Shown: positions 1 to 10,560 of the stretch, one piece after another | How positions within the stretch are numbered: position 1 is the first letter of the stretch | Layout of the letters: the number at the start of each line of letters is the position of its first letter | Translations under genes and position numbers: made by a program | The notes under the pieces: model-generated | What the model saw: the letters and a program-made list of their open reading frames with translations, nothing else | Database searches by the model: none | Told to the model about the DNA's origin: nothing | DNA from: Eukaryota sp. TZLM1-RC | Lineage: Eukaryota > Metamonada: BaSk clade | NCBI GenBank assembly: GCA_040285825.1 | Contig: JAUPSS010000004.1 | Span: forward strand, 806,001 to 870,000 | Direction of reading: 5' to 3' | DNA length: 64,000 nucleotides

Positions 1-1254
1 CAAGTTTCTCAACGTGAATCTGAAGGTGTTCAAAAGATTAATCATTTAGAGGCTGAATTATTAGAGGTTGGTAAATCATTTACGAACGTTAATCACGACT
101 TAATTAATGCTCAAAAAGAACTTGAAAATACTAGAAATCAACTCTATTTTTATAAATCAGAAGCAGAATCCTTATAGACCCAATTGACTTATTTTAATCA
201 AAAATTACAAGCCCATTTTCATCATTCAAATCAACGTATTAATGCACTACAATCAGAAATTCAAACAAAGATTCAGTCTTCAAACTTTGAGAACAGCCGG
301 AAAAGAAGAATTGAGAATGTTGAACCAATGAAAAGAAACAATAATTCTTCGTTAACTGACATTAATAATCAGAAAGTCAATGGTTGTAATTTTGATGAGA
401 ATTTGGATGGTGGTTTTGAAAATTCGGTAAATGCAGTTACCTCTGCATTTGCGCCTGAACAAATGTGTCAGGAGGGGCAAAAATTTTTCCAAGATAAACA
501 CTACCAAGAAGCAGTTTTTTGGTTTCAAAGAGCAGCTGAAGCTGGTAATACAGCTGCTATGTATAATTTAGGCTCTTGTTATAGAAATGGTAAAGGTGTT
601 GACCAAGACCATCAACAAGCATTTTATTTGTTCCAAAAAGGTGCTGAAGCTGGTGATGAAGATGCTATGTATAATTTAGGCTGTTGTTACGGAAATGGTA
701 AAGGTGTTGATCAAGACCATCAACAAGCTTTTCATGAGTTCACAAATGCTGCTGATGCTGGTCATGCTCGAGGTATGAATAAATTGGGTTTTTGTTATAC
801 CCAAGGCCTTGGTGTAGAAAAGGATTACCGGCAGGGTTTCTATTGGTATAACAAGGCAGCTGAAGCTGGTAATACAGCTGCTATGTATAATTAAGGCTGT
901 TGTTATAGAAATGGTAAAGGTGTTGACCAAGACCATCAACAAGCATTTTATTTGTTCCAAAAAGGTGCTGAAGCTGGTGATGCTCGTGCTATGGTTTGTT
1001 TAGGTCAATGTTATTGCAATGGTCATGGTGTTGAACAAGACTATTCTCAAGCAGTGTTTTACTGCCAAAAAGCTGCTGAATTGGGTGATGGGGTTGGAAT
1101 GTGCAATTTAAGTGTTTTTTATGAACACGGTTACAGTGTACCTAAAGAACTTCATCAAGCTATTAAATGGTACGAAAAGGCCAAGAATGCTGGTTTTTCG
1201 AGTGCTACTGAAAGGCTAGAAGATTGTAAAAGAAAGCTAGCCAGTTGTTCATGA
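1..1254 (+). pseudogene. Coiled-coil plus Sel1-repeat protein, C-terminal part, broken by two stop codons
   Basis: One frame runs from the window edge to TGA at 1252-1254, interrupted by TAG at 175-177 and TAA at 892-894; its 5' end lies outside the window. The first codons form a charged, heptad-like coiled coil. From about 450 there are roughly seven Sel1-like repeats of 36 residues (LG..Y.NG.GV..D and AF..F.K.AEAG), a helical-repeat fold that in other proteins serves as a binding scaffold. Both stops look like point mutations: at 892 neighbouring repeats read N-L-G, so TTA became TAA; at 175 the related copy near 2489 has AAG. The kinase at 30423 carries the same coiled coil and a first Sel1 unit, so the missing part may have been a kinase (inference). 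The 3' flank, with TTCAATAAAT, recurs at other Sel1 copies. Confidence 0.85.
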
Positions 1255-1317
1255 AGTAGAAGATTATAAAGTATTGTGGTCTATTCAATAAATAACTTTG
1301 CTTATTGATGCCATAAA

Positions 1318-1885
1318 AATAATATTTATTGAACATGCACACTTAATTAAATTAATTCATAACTAATGGGACGACTATCATTGAACCAAGATTTCCTCTA
1401 CAAAATCTTGATCTGCTTGCTGTCTAGCTAGAGCTCCTCTTATTTGATTGAAAAACCGAGGTAATCTATTAATAATGGCAAATTGAATTCGAGAACGCCA
1501 TAAAGAAAATATAAAATCTTTTCATTGTTTTTTCTTGAACCATTTTTTGGAAGTCATTCAAAAAAGTTTCTGCTTCAACTGATTATCTTCCGTTTATCGA
1601 AAATGGGAAAGCATCTAAAAACTAGCTGTGTATTTCTACCAGCATTAACCTCTTCAATATCTTTATCATACTTTCTATGTTAATCTTTTGTTTTAAAATC
1701 AAGAACAGTCACAGGATTAAGTTTTCTCCTGTGAACCAAAGTATCATTTGCAGCATTACATGAGACAAAGTCAACAATAGCTTCAGAATTATCAATCCAA
1801 TCACAGTATACATCACCTCTATCATCAGAACAAAAATTATTCAGAGAAAATGTTTCCTTCAGCAGAGGCTCTTTGATACACGATA
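1318..1885 (-). mobile_element. 3' fragment of REL-type non-LTR retrotransposon
   Basis: Read on the minus strand this matches the last ~180 codons and 3' flank of the copy at 60650-61560, including the A-R-Q-Q-A-x-Q-D-F ending and the sequence around the end of the endonuclease domain. Frames are broken. The fragment lies between the Sel1 pseudogene to the left and a coiled-coil pseudogene to the right. Its 3' end (ATTTATTGAA) is an inverted copy of the AATAAA-containing end of the Sel1 gene at 1287-1298. Confidence 0.85.
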
Positions 1886-2566
1886 TTCTTTCATACAGAA
1901 TTCAATTGGCTAATGCTAATCAACAGTTAACGGCAGCTGAAGCTGATCAAAATCAATTACAAGATCATAATCAAATCCTTACCTCGGAGCTTCAAAAACT
2001 CCGTGATGAAAGTACTGCTCCATTTGAAAAATTGAGCCAACGAGAAACTCAGATTAAAGAATTGGAAGCTGAGTTGCAGTCTGCAAATGCTTTAGTCACT
2101 AAAAGTCAACTTGAAAATGCTGATCTTCGTGCTGCATTACAAAACAAGGAAAAGAAAATTTTTACTTATAAAAATCAATTAGAAGAAGAGATTACTGTAC
2201 TCAATCAGCGACAATTAGCTTGAATTTCTGATTTAGAAGAACGTAAACAAAAAAAATTTCTCAACTCAAGAGTTTTTGTGAAGAGAATCTTAATACATTA
2301 CGATCAAATCTTGACGAACTTTCTCAACGTGAATCTGAAGCTGTTCAAAAGATTACTGCACTTTAATCCGAGTTATTAGTTCATGCTGACCCAATGAAGA
2401 AGGACAATGAAGTTTTAATTAATGCTACAAATGCACTTGAAAATATTAGAAATCAACTTAGTATTTATAAATCAGAAGCAGAATCATTGAAGATTCAACT
2501 GTGTGATGCTCAACAAGAATTACAAGTAGCTGAAGTTCATCAGACTTTGTTTTCAACAAATCTCAA
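1886..2566 (+). pseudogene. Coiled-coil segment of the kinase/coil/Sel1 family
   Basis: This is a long Q/E/L/K-rich coiled coil (S-x-L-Q-K-L-R-x-E, A-E-L-Q-S-A type heptads) without a recognisable globular domain. The frame is broken by TGA at 2221-2223, a frameshift near 2260 and TAA at about 2366. Its last part (about 2320-2530) is a diverged duplicate of positions 1-180, sharing L-S-Q-R-E-S-E and Y-K-S-E-A-E-S-L. It begins exactly where the antisense retrotransposon fragment ends, and changes abruptly into SET-domain sequence near 2567. I read it as a rearranged fragment of the same family as the gene at 30423. Confidence 0.7.
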
Positions 2567-3119
2567 GGCTTCGTATAACCTCCGACGTAGCCGACCTAGT
2601 TCTCAACGTTGTATGACTACTGGCCTGGATGTCAAACCTTCGTGGCTACAAAAAAACTTTAAAAAACCTACAAGTTGCTGCCTTTTCAGCGGTGCACTTT
2701 GTGCTTGTGATTAGTATTTAGCCCATTCACTACACCTGAAGCACAAAAATGTCATAGGCTTGGGACTTTATGCTGATCAAACCATTCCCAAACATCAACT
2801 TATTTGTCCATATAAGGGCAAGAGGAAGTATTTTGACAGCCATAAAGAAGCTGTAAGATATTGTGACAGTATTATTTCTAGATATTGCATTGTTTATCGT
2901 TCAGGATTAGGGCCTCATCCGTATCTAGTAGTTGATAGTAGAGAATCATTGAAAAAATATGGATTTGCATAGTTTGCAAATCATTCTAGAACTCATCAGA
3001 ATGTAGAAATTGCTGTTGTAGAAGATTTATTAATTCTTTACTCATTACGAAAAATTGAACAACATGAGGAATTGTTGATAGACTATGGGCCTCAAAATGG
3101 TGAATTTTTGGTTGTATGA
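2567..3119 (+). pseudogene. SET-domain (lysine methyltransferase-like) remnant
   Basis: The same frame as the preceding coiled coil continues through TAG at 2712-2714 and TAG at 2970-2972 to TGA at 3117-3119. After the first stop it reads like a compact SET domain: a G-L-G-L-Y-A start, a central R-S-G-L-G-P-H-P-Y segment, then F-A-N-H-S for the conserved R-F-x-N-H-S motif, and L-L-I-D-Y-G near the end, matching the E/D-Y-G substrate and SAM pocket strand. SET proteins transfer methyl groups from SAM to lysines, often on histones. The second stop replaces the residue just before F-A-N-H-S, so a working enzyme is not made unless the stop is read through. The fusion to a coiled coil may be a rearrangement. 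Confidence 0.7.
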
Positions 3120-3821
3120 GTAAACTGTGATTGGTAATGTGTGAATTATTAAGTGTAGATAAACCAAAAATTATTAATTTGGCAATTTATTCAGAAAGTT
3201 GATCACATGCAAAAATATTTATACAAAATAATAATATCTAATATAGAATTTTATTTTTATTTTGATTCAATTTTCCAACTTTTGCAGTTATTATTAATTA
3301 TTCTATTAATTAATTATTAGTTACACATGTGAAAAGAGTGTTTTTGCTTGTTCTTGTGATAAAGAACTCGTTTGCTCACACAACAGGGGTAACGAGTGTA
3401 AAATGACTAGGTGAATTTGATTTTTAAGTGGTGGCAGTGTTAGCTGTGGCTAAACGTAAATTTCTTTTTTAGGAAAGTGGATCACGTCATCATAGCTTTA
3501 AATTCTAGTGTTTAGTTTTATTTCTTGATTTCTTATATTCTGTTCATAAACTTCTGTTTTTGTTTTTGTTTAGTGCACGAATGATAAAATGACTAGGGTG
3601 AATTTGAGTTTTAAATGGTGGCAGTTGGACAAATTATTTCAATGTCCTATTTCGATCAACTGTGTTTTTTTAAAACTGTATCAAACTTTTACAGTGCTTT
3701 GTTGGTTGAAATATTAGAAGTAAAGTAATGAAGTGGAGATGTTTACAACGATTAAATTTGATAATACGCACAGATAACATTGACAAATCACCGTAATCAT
3801 TAATTGACAGAACACACTGTT
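3120..3821. other. AT-rich intergenic stretch with a diverged direct repeat
   Basis: No gene was recognised. Two related copies of about 42 bp, both reading AAAATGACTAGG(G)TGAATTTGA and ending TGGTGGCAGT, lie at 3399-3440 and 3583-3626. Between and around them are runs of TTAATTAATTA. Confidence 0.5.
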
Positions 3822-5150
3822 TTAAAACTCTAAACCTGCAATAAGTGTTGCAACAGGTGTAGAAAACGATCCAAAATGGAATTCTTGCATATAAAATTCA
3901 TCTTTTTCAAATAGCCGAAAGACACCAGATATTATGAAAATTTCTTGGTTATTGACCCACTGTAAGTGTTCCTCATTGCTCAATTTTTTGAGTTTGTTAG
4001 TCTCTTTTTTCCTCATCACATTCATCTTTTGATTTATTTTTTCAGATGAAATTTCATTTATTGATTTCGTTTCAATATCAATGGCAAGAACTGACCTTGG
4101 AGATTTAGCAGCTTTCAATTTAGCATTACGGTTTATTATTATTATTTTTTGCCTTTTTTTTGTGTGTTTTTTCCCACTGACCTTGGGCTTTTTCGGCTGA
4201 ACCTCAAATTTCGGGGTCTTTACATCAGTTCGAGGTATAGCTGAAATATTTGAAATTACACCATCAACTGTATTTTGCAGCAATAATTCCTCAGCTGACT
4301 GTAAAGCCCTTTGAGTCATATGAAGATTAAGTTTACGTCGTTTCTGTCTCACAGATTGAGTTGACGGTAAACTTTTAATGAACTCCTTGAATATTACATC
4401 TTGTTTTGTATCAATCGGTACAGAAGTTGAATCAACACTAAGTGAATAACTACACTGATGCATAGTTTTGGGTTTTCTAATAGCCCTTGAGGTAATTTTT
4501 CCCCTTTTTCTTCAGTAGCAGGTTCTTGTCTTACAATTTTTGCTGTTGACTTTTTTTTTCTGGGCTGACTTTCTAGTCTTGTTCCAGACTGTAGGTACTC
4601 TTCAACATCTTTGGTTCTAGCTTCTTTGATTTCCCTATCACTGCAAAGTTAAACATCTAAAATTTTTAAATTCATTCTAAATTCAGCCACGTTTAATCCA
4701 GATCCATATAATAAATCTTTAAAATTCACCAAATCCAAGTGGTGTCATTGGATTCATACACCTGCTTGGCCATAGCAGCGTACCAACATACAAACACCCC
4801 ACAATCATATCCATTAGCTTGTCGTGGTATGTCATTTAAAGTGACAATTGGTGTCAAGTCACCAAACTGATCAACTATCAATTTTGCACCTTCCAAATTA
4901 AGTGATTTAGTCAAAGCATCTAAATAGTAAAAACATTCCGTATTATTAAAATTTAAATGAAAACTAGAAGCCGTAACAATAGAACTAGTGTCAATAGAAC
5001 TAGTGGAATCAAAAAAAACCAACAAGTGCATAGTCTTTGAATCTTTGACAAAAACATTAACCAATGAAAAAAGGGAGTATTTATTGATTCAGATAAAATT
5101 AGCAAAGGATGTAATTTCTGAAAGAATAATGTTTGACCCATTAACAAATG
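3822..5150 (-). pseudogene. Ulp1/C48-type cysteine peptidase remnant with Lys-rich tail
   Basis: On the minus strand the core is recognisable as a C48 (Ulp1/SENP, SUMO-protease-like) C-terminal half. His-Trp lies at 5061-5066, the Asp of F-F-D-S at about 5005-5010, and the segment Q-A-N-G-Y-D-C-G-V-F-V-C with the oxyanion Gln and nucleophile Cys at about 4785-4825. H-W is in one frame and the following L-V-N-V-F strand in another, so a single-base frameshift lies right after the catalytic His. Downstream, 4690-4470 is open in pieces, and 3822-4463 encodes a Lys-rich 213-residue stretch of unknown role. Such peptidases occur both as host SUMO proteases and as transposon cargo; the context does not decide. 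Confidence 0.6.
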
Positions 5151-5155
5151 AATTA

Positions 5156-6222
5156 TCAGTAAATGACATTATTCATAGTCAAAGTAGTTTTGGTTAATTC
5201 AAAATGACCATCAGCAGCATAACGAAGAAAAACAGTTTCTAAATAAATAATAAAATCAGTAGTAAAATTTGAGACATCAAAATCAACAATATGGTTAACA
5301 AGAGTAATAAGAGATGAATTATTAATACCAACAAGAGTCTGGGACAGATGACCAATAAGTGAGGAATCAGACAAAATGACCTCTGAATTATCAACAGTAA
5401 ATGGGGAATCAGTAAATGTACAAACAAAACTTCATCAAATTTCTTGATCGTAACCAACTTCAAACAGACAAAAACTTAATAATTAATGATTACCCAGTCG
5501 TTTATGTATTTATAAGCAAAGACTTTGAATAAAGAGAATTGTTCTTGATATTTGGCAGAGATTTGACACTTTGCTTTTTGTCTTTTTGGTTTTAATTTTT
5601 GTTTTTGTTTTTGTTGGTTATTAGTACCCCTATCAATAACCACTATCAAACCCCATGACAAATGTCCCAAATACCCCATTACAAATGCTGGCCTTACACA
5701 AGAATTAATAATTTCAGCTTGATTCCAAAGAATAGTAGAATAATCAGTGATCATCATCGGATCATTGTCATTAATGATATCAATAACTATAACATTTAAA
5801 CCTTCAACATTAGAATCACTCTTTTCATCAAAAACTTTACCTTCAAAATTGTTGAATTCAACATCAGTAGTTGCAGTAAAATTAGATTTGGTTAATTCAA
5901 CATGTCCAGAAACTTCTAAATCTAGTATATCAACATTAGTAAAGGTAACATCTGCATTGTTACCAACAAGAGTATGGGATAAATGACCAATAAGTGAGGA
6001 ATCAGACAAAATAACTTCTGAATTATCAACAGTAAATAGGGGATCAGCAAATGAACAAATTACAGTGATAGTAGAGGTAGTTGTGACGTGGGTAGTGGGG
6101 GTGGGGGTAGTGTGGGTTAAAAAATCAGTGATGGTGTAACAACATTGGTGGAACAACATTGGAAGAAGGATAAACATGATAAGGGATTGATGAAGTATTG
6201 GAAAAAATGGGGGTGTAAACAT
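5156..6222 (-). pseudogene. Unrecognised protein with an internally duplicated segment
   Basis: A 248-codon frame (6222 to 5476) and a shorter one (5374 to 5156) both contain S-D-S-S-L-I-G-H-L-S followed by x-T-L-V-G-x-N and later H-x-E-L-T-K. The DNA at 5330-5420 is a diverged copy of 5957-6045. The N terminus is hydrophobic and could be a signal peptide or membrane segment, followed by a Thr-rich stretch. The C terminus of the longer frame is basic (Q-K-Q-K-Q-K-L-K-P-K). It lies directly upstream of the C48 peptidase remnant on the same strand and may have been the same gene. I do not recognise a domain. Confidence 0.4.
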
Positions 6223-6679
6223 TTTACCATATAAACATTTTGGTATGAAATTTGTATGAGTCCTTTGACAACACTACTGTGAGTGCAAATAAATGAAATT
6301 AATTAATTAGTTAATCAATTAATTAAATCAAGGTGGCGTGACATCATGTTTTCCTTATTCTGTGACCCTTGCTCGTAACAGCTGAAGATTTATTGGATAA
6401 CAATCATTGAATATTATTACCCAATCATCAGTTTGTGAAAATCTTTTGGTCTTGTTTGCACCATGCCACCATGTCAATTGAATTTACTTACAATACTAAA
6501 TTCACCGCTCTATCATTTTAAAAGTTTCCTGATTTTCTGGTTAGCATTAGATAGTGATGATGAATTTGCTATCATTTACGTATATTAAAATTGAACATCA
6601 CACCTCCCGCACAAAAAGAGGACTTGTTCAAATGGGGGGATGTTGTCCATTCAATCAATGGTGGTTTTGACATATCCTG
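6223..6679. other. Intergenic stretch, nothing recognised
   Basis: This AT-rich sequence has short TTAATTAATTAATTAA runs near 6300. I see no gene or repeat, except that the far right side grades into the 3' flank of the antisense retrotransposon copy. Confidence 0.4.
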
Positions 6680-6900
6680 TATTTTCTTTATTGTTTTGAT
6701 GACCAATGATATTATTGACAATAAACACGTTTATTCTTGGAACAGACACATTTTAAAACTCAACTGAAAACCTTAACTAATGCTTTTACCTATTCAAACC
6801 CCATCAGTTGAATGACAGGAGGATTTGGTCGTTCACTTAAAGTACAACTCGCTTGTTGTAAAACTCTGTAATGTTATTACAATGGAAATAATATAACGAA
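6680..6900 (-). mobile_element. 3' end of an older non-LTR retrotransposon, split by a younger insertion
   Basis: The minus strand matches the 3' end and tail of the copy at 17850-18050, sharing ATTCAA.TGATGGGGTTTGA, GGTAAAAGCATTAGTTAAGG and GTTTTAAAATGTGTCT. The same element continues at 10177-10560. The gap between the two halves is the younger element on the plus strand. Confidence 0.88.
6890..6900 (+). repeat. Target-site duplication (left copy)
   Basis: AATATAACGAA here recurs at 10177-10187, right after the A-rich tail of the retrotransposon. Because the two outer flanks join into one continuous older element when the insert is removed, this 11-bp repeat is a genuine target-site duplication and not a chance match. 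Confidence 0.88.
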
Positions 6901-9900
6901 AACTTATTTTTTTTTCTCACTTACTTTCAACGTCCTCCTTTTTCTTAACTTGACGTCCTATTGTCGGTTCGATTGAATTCCTCCAGTCTTAATGTCAGAC
7001 ACTCTCAATGATACTGACTGGACTGCAAAAAGTACCGAACGTGATCTTGACAAACCAACCTCCTCAACCACCAATCGTTCTCATTCTCCCCACCTGTCAC
7101 TCCATGCTAGAAAATCATTGGAAAAAAATTTAAATGAAAATTTTTCTAAACCCCGCCGCAAATGTAGTAAATGTCGAAAATCCGGACATAACATTGCAAC
7201 TTGTCCGCTTATTCAAAAGGAAAAACTGAATGCTCGTGCTGCAATTGCTGATTTAAATTTTTCGTTATCACACAATCCTAAAAATGAATTGTTAAGTGAG
7301 ATTCCCGATAACACTCCTATCAAAGAAGATCAAAAGGATGAAAAAAAATGTGTTTTTTGTCGAAAGCTTGTTGCTGTCAATGATTCCGGTCGACCTTTAC
7401 TTTTTTGTGATTCTTGTGTTGCTGCTGATCAGCTACGTTGTCCCATTCGTGTTCCTGCTCAGCTTAGCCTGTTGGCTTCGATACCTTTTGCTGTTGTTCT
7501 TCGTGCCTTTACTGAAAATCTCCGTAAAGGATTATGGGATGTTACGCCTATTTGGAAATTTTTTCTGAAAAAAGATAAAAAACTTTTATCGAAAAAATCA
7601 AATTTTAAAAAAAATGTTTTTTCGAAAGAAAAATTAGTGAGAAAATTAGCTTTAAAAGGACGCTTTGGATCTGCAAAACAATGTTTATTTTCTTCTGATT
7701 TAGCTGAATGTAATGAAACCACATTGTTCCAATTGAATCATCTTCATCCAGAAGAAAATTTTCATTGTACTAAACCAGATTCAGTTGATTATTGGCTGCA
7801 AAATCCTGTCAATGCTTCTGAGGTATTGAAACTGATTCAGCAAATGCCTACTGGAAAAGCTCCTGGGCCATCTTTGTTGAATTTTGACATGATCAAATCA
7901 GCTGTTGGACAGTGTCCTGAAATTGCTGACGATCTTGTTCTTTTTTTCAACAATCTTCTTTCGTTAAAAATTAAAGTCCCTTTTGAGATGACCAGTGCTC
8001 GCTTAATTGCCCTTAAAAAAAGTCAATCCAAAATCCGTCCAATTGCAATTGGAGAATCTTTTTCAAGAATTCTTGCGTCTCTTGTTTTCAATAGAATTGG
8101 AAAAAAAGCCAAGGAATTTTTCAGTCCGTTTCAATTTGGAATCAAGACAATTGATGGTGCTTCTTCTGCTGCTCTTTCGTCGGATGTGTTTTTTAATTCT
8201 AGTGATTCTAATTACATCTTCAATTTAGATTTTAAGAATGCTTTCAATTCTGTATCTCGTTCTTCCATTTTACCTTTGCTGCAAAAACATTTTCCTGAAG
8301 TTGAGCCTTTTTTCTATTCATTTTATGGAAAATCATCCACATTGGTCTATGAAAATTTTGACCTGCTTTCGTCTTCAGGTGTTAAACAAGGTGATCCACT
8401 TGGTCCTTTTTTCTTTTGTCTGGCAATTCATCCATTAATGTGCGAATTGAAAGAAAAATTCCCAGAAATAGATATTGTAGCATATATGGATGACATTTCT
8501 GTAATTGCTCCTATTACAATTCTGAAACAAATAGCAACTTTTATTCAACAGCGTTATGAAGATATTGGTCTCTCATTGAATATCTCCAAATGTTTGATTA
8601 TTGGTCATGAACCAATTGATTTTTTCATTAATGATGTCAATGTCCCCTTTATCAATTATGATCAGTCTGGTTTTCGTTTTTTGGGTTGTTATCTCGGAAA
8701 TATTGATGAAGTGAAAAGCCAACTTTCGACTCTGTTGACTCAATTTGGAAATGAATTAGAATCAATAGAAAATTTAAATATTGAGAAACATTTGAAATTC
8801 TTTTTCCTCAAAATCTGTTATTCTGGAAAATTTACTCATATTTTGAGATCAACATCACCATCAATTTCCTTGGAGTTCTGTCGCATTTTTAATGAACAAA
8901 GAACTAATTTTTTAGCAAAATTATTGGAAATTGATGCATCTCAGTTACGAAGCCACATTTTTTGTGGTACAAATTTTGGTGGTGTTGATTTTCATAAGTC
9001 AAGCTACCTTTGTAAAGCTGCCTTTATTGGAGGTGGAAAGAATTTTATTTATGAATTTGTGAATCGTTTTCCTGAAAAAATTCATCTCATTGAAAATTGT
9101 GGCAGCTCCTATCTTATTTCTTTGCAACAGGAAATTGAAACTCTTTCACCCAATATTTGGGCTAAATGTTTCCCCTCTGATCTTGTGGAACTTCCTTCAA
9201 GAAGCTTGCTCTCCTTACCATTGACTTTTGCAAAATTGCAGAAAAAAATTTTGAAAGTTTTAGAAAACTTGGATTATATTGTACGTCTTAGCTTGGCTAA
9301 GGAAAAAAATCCCGTTTTTGCAAACTTTTTGATTGATCTTGAAGACAGTTGCTCAAGTTGCTTAATCTCCCAAATTCCCAACATTTACGGCCTTCTACTT
9401 AATGATCACCAATGGACCACTGCAATGAGATTGAGATGTTTTCTATGGCCTTGTTCATTGCCAAATGATTTAATTTGTCGCTGCAAGAGTGGTGTTACGC
9501 TTTCCCATATTTTAAACTGTAAGTATTTCATAACTTATCGCTCACTTGTTCATGACTCAGTTCGTGATCAATTATATGCCATGTGCAAAAGTTTCAATAT
9601 AGAGGCATTTATTGAGCCACTAGTACGTAAGCTGTCTTCAGATCAAACTGATGATTCCTTTGGTAAAAGAAGGGCAGATTTAGTAGCTCCAGGGATCGAT
9701 GGTGTTCTCAATGTTGTAGACGTTGTCTCCGTGGATGTTTGCAAAAATTCTGCTGCTCGTTTAGTGTATTCCGCTGACTCGCCGTTATCTAACGCCGAAA
9801 AAAAGAAGATAAAAAAAATATGAAGAACCTTTGGCACAGTTAGGTAGAGTGGAACATGTGAAATATCAGTTTGTGCCGTTTGCTATTTCTCTTTTTGGCA

Positions 9901-10176
9901 ATATTGGTCCTTCAGGCTTGCACTTTTTGGAAAATTTTAAAAAAGTGTTACTGAATAGGTCTGGTAAAACAATGAACTCCACTTTCTGGTTAAATAGAAT
10001 TGTTTTTTGCATTTTCAAGTCCATTCCAACAATGATTTCAAAGGCACTTTTAGCTATTGGTGTAGAATATGAACGTAATGCTGTGAGTAGGTTCAGTAAT
10101 AGTGACGCTTGTTTGGAGGATATTGAATTCTAGATGGTTATTTTTATCTCAATAAATATTCCAGTTTTTAAAAAAA
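6901..10176 (+). mobile_element. Nearly full-length REL-endonuclease non-LTR retrotransposon
   Basis: The element is about 3.28 kb: a 91-nt 5' leader, one long coding region (6992-10133), a short 3' UTR with AATAAA and an A-rich tail. It is flanked by an 11-bp target duplication and inserted into a related antisense element. It has no LTRs. The domain order, N-terminal zinc knuckle, RT, then CCHC plus D...D endonuclease, is that of the R2/CRE/NeSL-like group and not of AP-endonuclease LINEs. Confidence 0.88.
6992..10133 (+). CDS. Reverse transcriptase with zinc knuckles and REL endonuclease (one frameshift)
   Basis: ATG at 6992 opens 943 codons. A C-X2-C-X4-H-X4-C knuckle lies at residues 58-71 and a second CXXC...CXXC cluster at about 120-142. 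RT motifs follow: G-K-A-P-G-P near 289, R-P-I-A-I-G near 349, motif A L-D-F-K-N-A-F with Asp413, motif B G-V-K-Q-G-D-P-L-G near 463, and motif C Y-M-D-D at 498-501. C-terminally comes C-R-C-X7-H-X3-C near 829-843, then R-R-A-D-L-V and V-V-D-V-V, fitting the restriction-like endonuclease that nicks the target for target-primed reverse transcription. TGA at 9821-9823 ends the main frame after an A run; about 100 more homologous residues follow in the +1 frame to TAG 10131-10133. So either one A was gained or a frameshift is programmed. Confidence 0.93.
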
Positions 10177-10560
10177 AATATAACGAACAAGAGCTTTCAA
10201 TAACGAAAAAATGATATTGTCCTTCCAAAGCAAAAATCGAAAATGCGACCAGTTTCCTTGAGAAGTTTTCCTAATTCATCTCAAAAATTGAGACCATCAG
10301 TATAAAGAGTATCAATAATAGAAATAGCAATTGGGACAAATTTGATGTTTCTACCTCTTGCTCGATTAAGACGTTGTAGAAGGGCTACGTATTTTGATCT
10401 CTTGAAAAGCTCTGCAACTTTGAGTAATTGTCAAATGTCAGAATTGGAACTTCTTTTCCATGGAGATAGGGTAGTTCAATCGATAATTATTTCAGTTCCA
10501 TCATACCATGAACAATGAACGTCACCTCGTTTTGATGTAATTTACATCTACATAGCATTT
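10177..10560 (-). mobile_element. 5' half of the split older non-LTR retrotransposon
   Basis: The reverse complement aligns with 17480-17860: A-L-L-(Q/R)-R-L-N, G-R-N-I-K-F-V-P-I-A and L-L-K-A-L-x-R-Y-I can be read in pieces. This is the C-terminal region after the endonuclease. It continues across the younger insertion at 6680-6900. Stops and frameshifts make it non-functional. Confidence 0.85.

Noticed and set aside
1-3119. Possible reassignment of TAA/TAG to glutamine, because many recognisable frames are interrupted by TAA or TAG (175, 892, 2363, 2712, 2970, 42196, 42319, 63353)
   Set aside because: DIM1, the calmodulin-like gene and the CCCH gene all end naturally at TAG, and the stop at 892 replaces a conserved Leu, not a Gln. 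Accumulated mutations in pseudogenes explain the pattern.
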